The notes beneath the pieces are model-generated. The model had not been told where the DNA came from and searched no databases. It saw only the letters and a program-made list of their open reading frames with translations. The translations under genes and the position numbers were made by a program. DNA of 57,197 nucleotides from Anaerolineales bacterium (GTDB taxonomy: Bacteria; Chloroflexota; Anaerolineae; Anaerolineales; RBG-16-64-43): contig JAFGCU010000042.1 in the NCBI GenBank assembly GCA_016932475.1, positions 1-57,197 of the forward strand, read 5' to 3'. Of this stretch, positions 1 through 8,819 are shown one piece after another. How positions within the stretch are numbered: the first letter of the stretch is position 1; the number at the start of each line of letters is the position of its first letter.

Positions 1-57
1 GACCGGTGGGTATGGCTGTCTGGACAAGCAGACACACTCAGTCATATACCACCGGTC
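1..57. repeat. Nested inverted repeat (stem-loop) at window edge
   Basis: The outer arms GACCGGTGG/CCACCGGTC (about 1-9 and 49-57), extended by TAT/ATA with one bulged G, enclose a perfect inner hairpin TGTCTG/CAGACA (17-22 and 29-34). The remaining bases to 204 lie downstream of the minus-strand dtd gene. They contain no convincing gene, only a G-rich run (81-89) and a short repeat ending GGCTCGGAATGACC that recurs near 1920. The function is unknown; it could be a terminator or a small repeat element cut by the window edge. Confidence 0.45.
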
Positions 58-204
58 TCCTTTTTGATACTACACTAACAGGGGGAGGGTTTGTTCATGC
101 CTATTCCCGGAAGATGGATAATTGGGGAGGGGGATGGGATGGTAATATTGAAATAGATACCGATTCCTTGCCCTCGCCTTCCGCTCGGGCTCGGAATGAC
201 CCGG

Positions 205-645
205 TTACGGGTGCTCCAGCACGATCGTAAACGGCCCGTCGTTAATTAATTCCACCTGCATTCGCGCGCCGAATTGTCCGGTGCGGGTGGGAATTCCCAT
301 TCCGGTCAACCGTTCCGCAAGATAGTTGACCAGGGGCTCGGCGATTTCCGGCGCGGCGGCGTCGGTGAAGGAAGGCCTTCTCCCTTTGCGCGCGTCCGCA
401 TACAGCGTGAATTGCGAAACAACCAGCGCTTCCCCTTTGACATCCAACACCGATAAATTGGTCTTCCCCGCGTCATCTTCGAAGATCCGCAAGTTCGCGC
501 ACTTCTCCGCGAGGAAATCCGCCGCGGCTTGTCCGTCGCCGTGGCCGATTCCAACCAGGATCAGCAGCCCGCGGCCGATCGCAGCGATCGCCTCGCCGTC
601 GACCGTTACGCTCGCCTTTTGGACTCTTTGGAGGACAATTCTCAT
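205..645 (-). CDS. dtd: D-aminoacyl-tRNA deacylase (DTD)
   Basis: This cytoplasmic proofreading enzyme hydrolyses D-amino acids (and glycine from tRNA-Ala) off mischarged tRNA. The 146-aa length is typical of the family. The two DTD signatures are present: SQFTLYAD at residues 77-84, which carries the catalytic Thr region, and a C-terminal NDGPFT at about 135-140, where many homologues read NxGPVT; it holds the Gly-Pro chiral filter. The N-terminus MRIVLQRV is the usual family start. It is followed on the same strand (upstream in transcription) by trpS across a 133-bp gap containing an inverted repeat, so it may be co-transcribed with that second tRNA-charging gene. The identification is secure. 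Confidence 0.93.
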   Translation of the reverse strand: MRIVLQRVQKASVTVDGEAIAAIGRGLLILVGIGHGDGQAAADFLAEKCANLRIFEDDAGKTNLSVLDVKGEALVVSQFTLYADARKGRRPSFTDAAAPEIAEPLVNYLAERLTGMGIPTRTGQFGARMQVELINDGPFTIVLEHP

Positions 646-684
646 ATGGGGAAAAGCACCCTGGGGGAGCGAATATCAACTATG

Positions 685-774
685 GACCATCGACAATCGA
701 CGATCGACCATCGGGAAGAAAAAAAGCGGCCCAGACAATTATCGGCGATGGTCGATGGTCCATCGTCGATGGTC
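685..774. repeat. Imperfect inverted repeat built from CGACCATCG/CGATGGTCG units
   Basis: The left arm (about 685-713) contains GACCATCGACAATCGACGA and more. The right arm (about 745-774) carries the reverse complement with a few changes, so transcripts of either strand could fold into a long stem. It sits between dtd and trpS and may act as a weak terminator or processing site; it may equally be a simple dispersed repeat. Confidence 0.55.
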
Positions 775-778
775 GAAT

Positions 779-1768
779 TCACGGCAATCCCAGCGCCGCG
801 CGCACCTCGTCCATCGTCTGATCCGCGAGGACCCGCGCGCGCTTGGCGCCGTCGGCGAGCACGTCCCAGACATAATCCGGATTCTTCGCCAGTTCGGCGC
901 GCTTTTCGCGGAATTCCGCCAGCTCGCGGTTGATGCTCGCCGCCAGGCTTTTTTTATCGTCGACACAGCCGAGTTTGGCGCTGCGGCAGTCGGCCGCGAT
1001 CCGTTCCACATCCGCCTCCGGCGTGAACGAGCGGTGCAGGGTGAACACGTTGCAGATTTCCGGGCGGCCGGGGATTGTGCGGTGCGTGCGCTGCGGGTCG
1101 GTGACCATCGTCATCACCCGGGCCGCGGTTTCGGCCTCCGTCAGCGCCAGCTCGATCTGGTTGTTGAGGCTTTTGCTCATCTTCTGCGCCCCGTCGGTGC
1201 CGATCACCTTGGGGTAGTTGGTCGTCTTCATCTGCGGTTCGACCAGCACCTGCTTGCCGGTCTTGAAGTTGAACGAGCGCACGATCTCGCGCGTGAACTC
1301 CAGATGGCTCTCCTGGTCGATCCCGACCGGGACGATATCCGCCTTGTACAGCGCGATGTCCGCCGCCATCAGGACCGGGTAGCCCACCAGCCCGTAGTTG
1401 ATGTTATGCGGATGCATGCGCGCCTTTTCTTTGAAGGTCGGCAGGTCGGTCAGCTTGCCGAGCGGGGTGAACATCGAAAGGATCGTATGCAGTTCGGTCA
1501 CCTGCGGGACGTGGCTTTGCACGAAGAGGATCGACTCCTCCGGGCGGATGCCCGCCGCCAGCCAGTCCAGCGCCATCTCGGCGGTGTTGCCGCGCAGGAG
1601 GTGAAAATCCTCGAGCGTGGTCAGCGCGTGCAGGTCGACGATGCAGTAGACGCAGTCGTATTCCGCCTGCAGCGCGACGTAATTCCGGATCGCGCCGAGG
1701 TAATTTCCGAGATGCTGGCGGCCCGTCGGGCGGGCGCCGGAGAAGACACGTCCTTTTTTGTTGGCCAC
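779..1768 (-). CDS. trpS: Tryptophanyl-tRNA synthetase
   Basis: This class I aminoacyl-tRNA synthetase charges tRNA-Trp. The 329-aa protein has the class I signatures: a HIGH-type HLGN at residues 19-22 within GRQHLGNYLGAI, and KMSKS at 196-200 within GAQKMSKSLNN. Length and the position of both motifs match the compact bacterial TrpRS. The start at MANKKGRVFSGARPTG leaves the usual short lead into the Rossmann fold. It precedes dtd in the direction of transcription. Nothing appears missing. Confidence 0.96.
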   Translation of the reverse strand: MANKKGRVFSGARPTGRQHLGNYLGAIRNYVALQAEYDCVYCIVDLHALTTLEDFHLLRGNTAEMALDWLAAGIRPEESILFVQSHVPQVTELHTILSMFTPLGKLTDLPTFKEKARMHPHNINYGLVGYPVLMAADIALYKADIVPVGIDQESHLEFTREIVRSFNFKTGKQVLVEPQMKTTNYPKVIGTDGAQKMSKSLNNQIELALTEAETAARVMTMVTDPQRTHRTIPGRPEICNVFTLHRSFTPEADVERIAADCRSAKLGCVDDKKSLAASINRELAEFREKRAELAKNPDYVWDVLADGAKRARVLADQTMDEVRAALGLP

Positions 1769-1905
1769 GGTATGGATCCTTTGATTCCGGGATCATTCCG
1801 CCTGCCCCGCGTGTTCAAAGCCGGGGATCCCTGAGCCGAAGGCGAAGGGCGGGGAATCAATTGCGGATGCGAACAACGATTCGTTAATTACGTGTTCGAT
1901 TCCTC

Positions 1906-1922
1906 GCCCCGAAGTGCGGGGC
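1906..1922. repeat. Small GC-rich hairpin between mutS2 and trpS
   Basis: GCCCCG (1906-1911) and CGGGGC (1917-1922) form a perfect six-base stem with a five-base loop. The flanking words TTCCTCGCC and GGCTCGGAATGACC recur near 165-200 and are partly inverted at 1815-1850. The rest of 1769-1974 holds no gene. With no U-run after the stem, this is more likely a repeat fragment than an efficient terminator. Confidence 0.35.
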
Positions 1923-1974
1923 TCGGAATGACCGTTCCCGGTCGAAGCGAAAGTATATCACGCCGGCAGGGCCG

Positions 1975-4350
1975 TCAGGTTTCCAGGCGCGCGATGGTTA
2001 CGCCCTCGCCGCCTTCGATCTCGCCGCCGGTTTCGACGTTCGCCACCTGCGGATGCTTGCGCAGCGCTTCGCGCACCGCCCCGCGCAGTTTCCCCGAGCC
2101 CTTCCCGTGGATGATCCGCACCCACGGCAGGCCGGCGGCCACCGCGGAATCTATGTAGCGGTCCAGCTCGATCAATCCGTCTTCGACCATCATCCCGCGC
2201 ATGTCAAGTTCCAGGCCCGGGCTGTGTTTGGCGGTCCGCGTCGTCGGCGAAGGGGACGCCTTGATCACGGACGCTGATTTTTCCGGTGCGGGGACGTCTT
2301 CGGGCAGGATGAAATCCCCGCGCTCGGCGCGGATGCGCAATGCGCCAAGCTGAAGCTCGTAGGCGCCGCCCTCGCGGCCGGTGATCTTCCCCGATACGCC
2401 GAGCCCCTTCATACGGACCGTGTCCCCGACGCGCGCTTCGCGCAGCGGCGCGGCGGCGGGATTTTCCACGCCGGGCTTCTGCGTATTGCGTTCGATCCGG
2501 TCCTCAAGTTCCCGCGCCTCGGCGGCGATCTTCTGCAGTTCCGGCGCGGCGGCGTGGCCCGCCCGGCGGCGGAGCGCGCGCAGTTCGTCGAGCAGTCCCT
2601 CGAGTTCGTGCTCCGCCTGAGCGCGGCTTTCTTCGAGGATGCGGTTGCGCTCCTCCTCGATCCCGCCCAGCCGGTGGGCGAGCGTCCGTTCGCGCTGAAG
2701 CGCGCGGCGGTTGAGTTTTTCGGCGTCGGCCCGTTCGCGGCGAGCCGTCTCGCGCTCGCGTTGGATTTTTTCCAGGAGCCGGTCGGCTTCGAGGTCGCCC
2801 GCGTCGACCATCGAGCGGGCAACGGCGAGGATCTCCTCCGGGAGGCCCAGCCGCCGGGCAATGGCGAGCGCATTCGAGCGGCCCGGCAGCCCGAGGATCA
2901 GCCGGTAGGTCGGGCGCAGGGTGCGCAGGTCGAATTCCATGCAGGCGTTTTCCGCTCCCGGCGTGTTGTAGGCGAAGGCTTTCAGTTCCGGATAGTGTGT
3001 CGCCACCAGGGTCGGGATCCCGCGCCGCAGCAGCTCGGAGAGGATCGCCCGCGCAAGCCCGGATCCCTCCTGCGGATCGGTCCCGGCCCCCAGTTCGTCG
3101 AGGATCACGAGCGACTGCGGCGTGGCGGCGGCAAGAATGCGGATGATCTGCCCGACATGCGCCGAGAAGGTCGAAAGCGATTGCTCGATCGATTGTTCGT
3201 CGCCGATGTCGGCGTAGATGGAATCAAAGAGCGCCGACTTCGATCCGTTCCCGGCCGGGATGTGCATCCCGCACTGGATCATCAGCGCCAGCAGGCCGGC
3301 GGTCTTGAGCGCGACGGTTTTCCCGCCGGTGTTCGGCCCGGTGATCACGAGCGCGCGCACGCCCGGCCGCAGGGCGATGTCGATCGGCACCACCTGCGCC
3401 GGATCCAGGAGCGGATGACGCGCGGCGTGGAAGAGCAGGGGGGTGAAATCCTCCGGCGGCGATGCCGGAATTTCCACGAGTTCGGCCCGCACGGCGTTCA
3501 ACACCGCCGCATACCGGGCGCGCGCCACCGCCGCGTCGAAATCTGCGAGAGAGTCGACCGTCCGGATGATGGGCTCGCGCTGCCGGCCGATCTGATCCGA
3601 AAGCGCGGCGAGGATGCGGTGGATTTCCTCCTGCTCTTCGAGGATCGCCTCGCGCCAGCGGTTGCCGAGTTCGACCGTGGCCAGCGGTTCGATGAACAGC
3701 GTCGCGCCCGAGGAGGATTGATCGTGGACGATTCCGCGCAGGCGGCCTTTGAATTCGGAGCGAAGCGGGATAACGTAACGGCCTTCGCGCTGGGTGAGGA
3801 TCGGTTCCTGGAGCTGGGAGGCGTGCTCGGAGAGGATGCGCTGCAGGCGGGTCAGCAGCCGGTCGTGGATGGTGCGCACCTCGGCCCGCAGCGCGCCGAG
3901 CTTGGGGGAGGCGCTGTCGAGCACTTCGCCTTCGTCGTTGATCGTGCGGCCGATGGCGTCGATCAGGCCGCTGCCGTCCTCCATCCGCAGGGCGATCCGG
4001 TTCAGGGCGGGTGCCTCGTCCGCGATCCGGGCCAGCGAGCGGCGGATGGCGCGCGCGGACCCGAGCGTCGCGCGGACGGCGACCAGCGATTCCACCGGCA
4101 GGGTGATCCCGCGCGCGGCATCCTCGGCCGCCGGGCGGATATCCCGCGCGCCGCCGATCGAAATATCCGCGTGGCGGTCGATGAGCATCCGCGCCTGGCC
4201 GGTTTCATCAAGCCATTGCCGCGCCGCGGATAAATCCGCCGCGGGGCGCATGGCCAGGATGCGTTCGCGGGATGCGGAAAACGACGCGTGTTCCGCCAGC
4301 CGTTCCAGCACCCGGTGCAATTCCAATGTCCGCAGCGATTTTTCGTCCAT
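1975..4350 (-). CDS. mutS2: MutS2 family endonuclease / ribosome-collision ATPase
   Basis: MutS2 is a MutS-related ATPase with a C-terminal Smr nuclease domain. It suppresses recombination or, in Bacillus, splits collided ribosomes. The 791-aa product shows a MutS core with Walker A GPNTGGKT near residues 338-345, Walker B LVILDELGAGTD near 413-424, a charged coiled coil (about 530-640), and the Smr domain from about 715 with LDMRG (usually LDLRG) and HGKGSGKLR. The start is set at MDEKSLRTLE because this is the normal family N-terminus. An in-frame ATG at 4428 overlaps the upstream PAP2 stop as ATGA, but would add 26 residues unlike MutS2. It probably shares a transcript with the PAP2 gene. 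Confidence 0.93.
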   Translation of the reverse strand: MDEKSLRTLELHRVLERLAEHASFSASRERILAMRPAADLSAARQWLDETGQARMLIDRHADISIGGARDIRPAAEDAARGITLPVESLVAVRATLGSARAIRRSLARIADEAPALNRIALRMEDGSGLIDAIGRTINDEGEVLDSASPKLGALRAEVRTIHDRLLTRLQRILSEHASQLQEPILTQREGRYVIPLRSEFKGRLRGIVHDQSSSGATLFIEPLATVELGNRWREAILEEQEEIHRILAALSDQIGRQREPIIRTVDSLADFDAAVARARYAAVLNAVRAELVEIPASPPEDFTPLLFHAARHPLLDPAQVVPIDIALRPGVRALVITGPNTGGKTVALKTAGLLALMIQCGMHIPAGNGSKSALFDSIYADIGDEQSIEQSLSTFSAHVGQIIRILAAATPQSLVILDELGAGTDPQEGSGLARAILSELLRRGIPTLVATHYPELKAFAYNTPGAENACMEFDLRTLRPTYRLILGLPGRSNALAIARRLGLPEEILAVARSMVDAGDLEADRLLEKIQRERETARRERADAEKLNRRALQRERTLAHRLGGIEEERNRILEESRAQAEHELEGLLDELRALRRRAGHAAAPELQKIAAEARELEDRIERNTQKPGVENPAAAPLREARVGDTVRMKGLGVSGKITGREGGAYELQLGALRIRAERGDFILPEDVPAPEKSASVIKASPSPTTRTAKHSPGLELDMRGMMVEDGLIELDRYIDSAVAAGLPWVRIIHGKGSGKLRGAVREALRKHPQVANVETGGEIEGGEGVTIARLET

Positions 4351-4424
4351 GGTTTTTCGTCGGGCGATCCACAACCGCCCGTGATCGGTTTTGCAGGGGC
4401 GCGGCGCCGCCGCGCCCGTTCCAT

Positions 4425-4973
4425 TCATAGGATCAGCACAAACGCAATCCCGAACGCCACCCCCAGCACCGCCCCGCCGGCCACGTCGGAAAGATAATGC
4501 ACGCCCATCGCCACCCGCGCGTACATCACCAGCGGCGCCCACAGGAAGAACAACACGCACAACCACCAGGGGCCGAGCGCGAGCGTAAGAATCGCCAGCA
4601 TCGCCATCCGCGCCGCGTGGCCCGAGGGGAAGGAGTGCGGGTCGGTCGAGCGGTAGATCAACCCCCAATCGCCCGCCGGGCGGCTGCGGCCGATCAGCCG
4701 TTTCAGCCCGACCGCCGTCAGCGCGGTGATGCACACGGCGAGGAACATCACCAGCATCCGCCATTTCCATAATCCGTCACCCGCCAGCCAGACCAGCCCC
4801 ATCACCGGGATCATGAACCACGAATCCGCCGAATGCGCCAGGAACCGGAACAGGTTTCGCAATCCGCCGCTTTGCTTCGCCACGTTCCATTTCGCGGACC
4901 AGCGCGCATCGAGTTCGAGCAGGCGCTTCAGGCGCGGGTGCTCCGCAGCGGATGGACGGTGTGTATTGGTCAT
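4425..4973 (-). CDS. PAP2-superfamily membrane phosphatase
   Basis: This is an integral membrane phosphatase of the PAP2 (type 2 phosphatidic acid phosphatase) fold. Such enzymes act on lipid phosphates, including undecaprenyl pyrophosphate; the substrate here is not determined. The tripartite signature is complete: KRLIGRSRP, FPSGH and ARVAMGVHYLSD (KX6RP, PSGH, SRX5HX3D with Ala for Ser). Several hydrophobic segments surround these motifs. The ATG at 4973 (MTNTHRPSAAE, 182 aa) is preferred over a GTG at 5030. The gene ends 75 bp before the MutS2 start on the same strand. Confidence 0.85.
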   Translation of the reverse strand: MTNTHRPSAAEHPRLKRLLELDARWSAKWNVAKQSGGLRNLFRFLAHSADSWFMIPVMGLVWLAGDGLWKWRMLVMFLAVCITALTAVGLKRLIGRSRPAGDWGLIYRSTDPHSFPSGHAARMAMLAILTLALGPWWLCVLFFLWAPLVMYARVAMGVHYLSDVAGGAVLGVAFGIAFVLIL

Positions 4974-5063
4974 GATGGCGGGAAGGTTCTCCGGGATCTC
5001 GGGATTTGGCCGGCGGGTATCCGGATACACTCGTCAATATGGCGGAGCGGTCGGGGATCGCGC

Positions 5064-6005
5064 CTAGACCTTAAGGCTCAGGATGGCTTCGCGGACGATG
5101 CCGGCGGAATGGGTTAACAGCTTTTCCTCCTCCGCGTCCAGCGCCATCCCGAATGTGTCGAGCACGCCATCGCCCCCCACCAGATGCGGCAGGGAGACCG
5201 TCACATTCTCGATCCCGGCTACGTTCGCGGTCGGCGTGCAGACGGTAAGGATCGAGCGCTGATCGCGCAGGATCACCTCGCAGATACGCGCCAGCGCGCT
5301 GCCGATCCCGTAATACGTCGCCCCTTTGCCCTCGATGATCCGGTAGGCCGCGCGGCGCACGGCCTCGTCGATCCGCCCGGATTCATCGCACTCGCGGCAG
5401 GGAGTGCCCCGCCGGCAGAATTGATCCACCGGCATGCCGCCCACGGTCGCAATCGACCAGGTCAGGACTTCGGAATCCCCGTGTTCCCCGACCACATACG
5501 CATGCATATGCTGAGGGTCCACGCCGAGATGGCGGCCCAGCAGCGTCCGGAAGCGGGCGGTGTCGAGCGTGGTGCCGGACCCAAGCACCCGGGTGGAGGG
5601 CACTCCAAACGGCGCGGCGCATTTAGCCGCCACATGCGTCATCACATCCACCGGATTGGTCACCATCAGAAGCACCGTGCCGGGAGCGTGCTTCAGCACA
5701 TTCGGCACGACCTCGGCGACGATCGCGGCATTGCGGGCAAGGAGATCCATGCGCGTTTCGCCCGGCTTCTGAGCGGTGCCGGCGGTGATGATCACAACCT
5801 GGCAGCCGTCCAAGTCGGGGTACTCCCCGGCCCGGACCTGCAATTGGTGCGCGAAGGGCACCGCATGGAGGATATCATCCGCCTCGGCCTGCGCGCGCTG
5901 GGGGTTCTTGTCCACCAGGACGATTTCCCGGCCTACCCCGCGCATGACCATCGCATACGCGGCGGTCGATCCGACCACACCACTGCCGATGATGCCGATT
6001 TTCAT
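5064..6005 (-). CDS. ldh: L-lactate dehydrogenase
   Basis: This cytoplasmic enzyme interconverts pyruvate and L-lactate with NAD(H). The 313-aa protein begins [13 protein letters not shown] (dinucleotide-binding loop). It has the substrate-specificity loop QKPGETRMD at residues 79-87, where Gln rather than Arg marks lactate and not malate dehydrogenase, and the catalytic His at about 175 in GEHGDSE. The start at 6005 has GGAAAGGA eight bases upstream on the minus strand; an ATG at 6026 would add seven unlike residues. The C-terminal end is a normal LDH terminus. It implies a fermentative capacity. Confidence 0.94.
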   Translation of the reverse strand: MKIGIIGSGVVGSTAAYAMVMRGVGREIVLVDKNPQRAQAEADDILHAVPFAHQLQVRAGEYPDLDGCQVVIITAGTAQKPGETRMDLLARNAAIVAEVVPNVLKHAPGTVLLMVTNPVDVMTHVAAKCAAPFGVPSTRVLGSGTTLDTARFRTLLGRHLGVDPQHMHAYVVGEHGDSEVLTWSIATVGGMPVDQFCRRGTPCRECDESGRIDEAVRRAAYRIIEGKGATYYGIGSALARICEVILRDQRSILTVCTPTANVAGIENVTVSLPHLVGGDGVLDTFGMALDAEEEKLLTHSAGIVREAILSLKV

Positions 6006-6083
6006 AACGCCGTCCTTTCCATCCAATCCGAGCTGCCCGACGGGCGTGATTATAGTCCATGTGCATGCGGACTCATGTGCCCC

Positions 6084-6116
6084 AAAAAAAAAGGGCTCCG
6101 CCGACGGAGCCCTTTC
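6084..6116 (-). terminator. Rho-independent terminator for the beta-helix lipoprotein gene
   Basis: The stem GGGCTCCG/CGGAGCCC (6093-6100 and 6105-6112) has a four-base loop. On the plus strand it is preceded by nine A residues, so minus-strand RNA ends hairpin plus U9. It lies about 45 bp after the stop of the lipoprotein gene. Confidence 0.88.
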
Positions 6117-6159
6117 GAAAACCGGTTGGATTACTCGTTTGGTACTGCGTCGGATTGCG

Positions 6160-8643
6160 TTACTGCTTGCACTGCCCGACCGTCACCTGCCGGTAGACCG
6201 CGCTGCGGACCAGAATCTGGCCGTCCGGGCCGTTGGCGACAAATTGAACCGCCAGCCAGAGATCTCCGTTTAATTTGGATACATCCGGAAAATCTTCGCT
6301 GAAGACGGTAAGTTTGTACCAGCCGCCGCCCTGGGGGATCATCGCCAATCCGCCGCCCCAATCGGTGACGTTCGCGCCTTCCTTCTCCTCCAACCGGTAG
6401 AACAACCCGACGGATTGAACCGATTGCTCGGGGGAGATTCTGACTTCGATGGTTACTTCTTTGGGCTTGCAGGCTCTGCCGATTTTTGTATAGATCAAAT
6501 CGGTCGAGAAGTTCACCGGATCGAATTTGATCGCGGCGGCCGTGGGCGTAAGGGTGGGGGTCGGCGTGATGGTGACTGCCGGCGGCGTGGCCGTGGAGGG
6601 GCTTTCGGCTTCGAAAGCGCCCATGTCGCAGTGCAACCCCTGCGGGCGGCCGATCCCGCGTTGATCGGCGGCCATGCAGGTGGCATCGTCGCCGGTTTCG
6701 AGCGCCGGGCTGCCGGGCAGCAGAGCATGGGTGAATGTGGGCCCGCCGTTGTCGGCCAGCGGCCCGAGGTTGGCCGGCAGGCCGGAAAGATCGCCCGGCC
6801 CGGCCAGCGCGCAGGTGCCGTCGGTATCGAGGTTGTTCCCCTGGGAGGTGACGGGCAAGCCGCCGCAATTCCCCGCGGTGTGATCCGCCACGATGGTGTT
6901 GCGCAGTGCGACCAGCGAGGGATTCTGAACGTGCACACCCCCGCCGGTGTTGGCGGCGACGGTTACATTGCTCAATCCGACATTTCCGTTCCCCACTTCC
7001 AGGCCGCCTCCGGCGGTCCCCGCGGTGTTCCCGCTGACGGTCATGTTCGCCAGGCTGATTTTGCCCGCCGCCAAGCCCCACAGGTAGAGGCCGCCGCCGG
7101 TTGCTGCGGCGGTGTTGCCGGAAACGGTCGAATTCTGCATCGCCGCCGAGATGTTGTATCCGGCGATCCCGCCCCCGTCGCCGCTCGAGTGGTTCCCGAC
7201 AACCTCGCTTTGGTCCATCGTCAGCGTTCCGCCGTTCATCCGGATTCCGCTTGCGGCGTTGTCGCGGATCGAGCCTTGGTTGATCTCAAGATCGGCGTTG
7301 ATCGCGCCGATTCCGGAAAAGCCGTTCTTAACGAATTTGCTGCGCGTAATGAGGATATCCACCGTCGCGCCGGATACGAAGGATTCGATCCCGGAGAGCG
7401 TGTTGGCGCTGACGGAGCTGTCCATCACCCGGACTTCTCCGCCTTCGTTGTAGATGCCGTCGCCGGTGTTGCCTTCGATGGACGAGTCGGTGATGTACAG
7501 GTTATTCATGCTGTAAATGCCGCCGCCCAGGCCGCCGCTGGCGGGGGCTGAATTGGCGATATTCCCGGCGCCGATCCGGCCGACGACGGTCCCATCCTCG
7601 ATCCACAACGTGGGATTGTTGTTGGTGTTGACGAAGATACCGCCGCCGTGATGCTTGGCGCGGTTGTTGATCAGCGTGCTCGCCGCCAGGTGAGACGTGC
7701 CGGCGTCGATGTACATCCCTCCGCCGTCGTACCCGTAGTTGCCGTCGAAGGTGCAGTTTGTCAAAATCATCATCGTTCCCGGCAATCCCCACAGGTACAA
7801 TCCGCCGCCCTTGTGGCCGCCGGTGTTGCCCTCGATCGTGGTGTTGCGGATGTCCGGGTTGCCCGCCATCGAGAGGTAGATCCCGCCGCCGTCGGTCGGG
7901 ACGGCATTGTCGGCCACGCCGCCGTGGTCCAGCGTCAACGATCCTCCCACGACCCGCAGGCCGCCGCCGGTATTGCGGTCCATGGTGACGTAATCCATGG
8001 TGAAGACGGTATTGATCCCGTTGACGCCCGGCCCCGTGTTCTCGAAGACGGTGGAGTTTTCCAGGCTGATGCTGACACCGCCCGCGGCGGTAAAGGAATC
8101 GATTCCGCTGGCCTGGTTGACCGCGACTTCGAGATGGTCCAGTGTAAGGTTCCCGAGGTTTTCGATCCCGTGAAGTTGGAAGCGCGAGATCTGCAGGCCT
8201 TTTATCACGGCATTGATTCCGTCGGCGATCTTGAACCCGCTGACCACCGCCAACAGCGAGGATCCATCCACGCGCACAACCGGCTTCCCGCCGTCGAATT
8301 CGGGTTGCGAGGTGCCGTCGATCGTCACCGTCTCAGTTATCTCCGGCAGGGGCTTGAGGGGATAAATCGTCTGATCGTGCGCGGGGAGATTGAAAAGAAT
8401 GGTCTGCGCGCCGGCCAGGGCGTTGGCTTCCTCCATCGCCGCACGCAGCGTGCATTCCGTCAGGCTCGTGCCGGTCCGGCAATAGCCGTCGCCGGGGCTG
8501 GAATCGCCCGCATCGCCCGAATGGTTCACGGTGAAAATTCCGCCTCCCCCGCATCCGGTTGCCAGCAGGAGAACGAGGGAAGCTGCGAGGAAGAATTCAA
8601 GTTTACGAAGGCATACCCGTGGAACGATGGTTTTGATGAGCAT
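6160..8643 (-). CDS. CSLREA-domain parallel beta-helix lipoprotein with Thr-Pro linker
   Basis: This is a large (827 aa) exported surface protein. Residues 1-31 form a lipoprotein signal with lipobox LATGC (Cys31). A CSLREA-type N-terminal module follows (TVNHSGD..., [15 protein letters not shown]). A long parallel beta-helix comes next, rich in repeating GNTxGxGGGxY, ADNA and NSTVSGNT rungs. After it is a choice-of-anchor-Q-like end ([34 protein letters not shown]). [10 protein letters not shown] linker then leads to a C-terminal beta domain of about 120 residues. The ATG at 8643 has GGAGGGA seven bases upstream. It is monocistronic, with its own terminator. The role is probably adhesive or carbohydrate-binding; no catalytic residues can be assigned. 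Confidence 0.82.
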   Translation of the reverse strand: MLIKTIVPRVCLRKLEFFLAASLVLLLATGCGGGGIFTVNHSGDAGDSSPGDGYCRTGTSLTECTLRAAMEEANALAGAQTILFNLPAHDQTIYPLKPLPEITETVTIDGTSQPEFDGGKPVVRVDGSSLLAVVSGFKIADGINAVIKGLQISRFQLHGIENLGNLTLDHLEVAVNQASGIDSFTAAGGVSISLENSTVFENTGPGVNGINTVFTMDYVTMDRNTGGGLRVVGGSLTLDHGGVADNAVPTDGGGIYLSMAGNPDIRNTTIEGNTGGHKGGGLYLWGLPGTMMILTNCTFDGNYGYDGGGMYIDAGTSHLAASTLINNRAKHHGGGIFVNTNNNPTLWIEDGTVVGRIGAGNIANSAPASGGLGGGIYSMNNLYITDSSIEGNTGDGIYNEGGEVRVMDSSVSANTLSGIESFVSGATVDILITRSKFVKNGFSGIGAINADLEINQGSIRDNAASGIRMNGGTLTMDQSEVVGNHSSGDGGGIAGYNISAAMQNSTVSGNTAAATGGGLYLWGLAAGKISLANMTVSGNTAGTAGGGLEVGNGNVGLSNVTVAANTGGGVHVQNPSLVALRNTIVADHTAGNCGGLPVTSQGNNLDTDGTCALAGPGDLSGLPANLGPLADNGGPTFTHALLPGSPALETGDDATCMAADQRGIGRPQGLHCDMGAFEAESPSTATPPAVTITPTPTLTPTAAAIKFDPVNFSTDLIYTKIGRACKPKEVTIEVRISPEQSVQSVGLFYRLEEKEGANVTDWGGGLAMIPQGGGWYKLTVFSEDFPDVSKLNGDLWLAVQFVANGPDGQILVRSAVYRQVTVGQCKQ

Positions 8644-8676
8644 GGTTCCCTCCATTTTTTTCGGATCGGGGAGAAG

Positions 8677-8718
8677 AAAAAAGACCGCTAAGGAAGATTG
8701 TATATAAAAAAGACCGCT
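8677..8718 (-). promoter_or_regulatory. Thirteen-base direct repeat upstream of the lipoprotein gene
   Basis: The word AAAAAAGACCGCT (plus strand) occurs exactly twice, at 8677-8689 and 8706-8718, 29 bp apart. In minus orientation this reads AGCGGTCTTTTTT, and a TATACAAT-like -10 lies between the copies. The position 35-75 bp upstream of the start codon suits a regulator site. No clear -35 was found. Confidence 0.35.
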
Positions 8719-8819
8719 TGTGCCTGGAAATGGAGGATGACTGGAAGTTTTGTGGAGGTTTTGGCCGATGAGGTGAATAATCCGGGGATTGCAGACCAAC
8801 TTAAGGGGAGTTGCGCCTT

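Noticed and set aside
326-1834. Long plus-strand open frame of 502 codons opposite dtd and trpS
   Set aside because: It lies antisense to two clear tRNA-quality genes and gives a low-complexity Arg/His/Ala-rich product; in high-GC DNA such shadow frames are expected.
1860-1960. tRNA-like GTTCGATTCC word between trpS and mutS2
   Set aside because: No acceptor, D or anticodon stems can be built around it; it is part of a small repeat.
2554-4233. Plus-strand open frame of 559 codons inside mutS2
   Set aside because: It is fully antisense to a well-conserved MutS2 with correct motifs; the product is Arg/Gly/Asp-rich with no recognisable domain.
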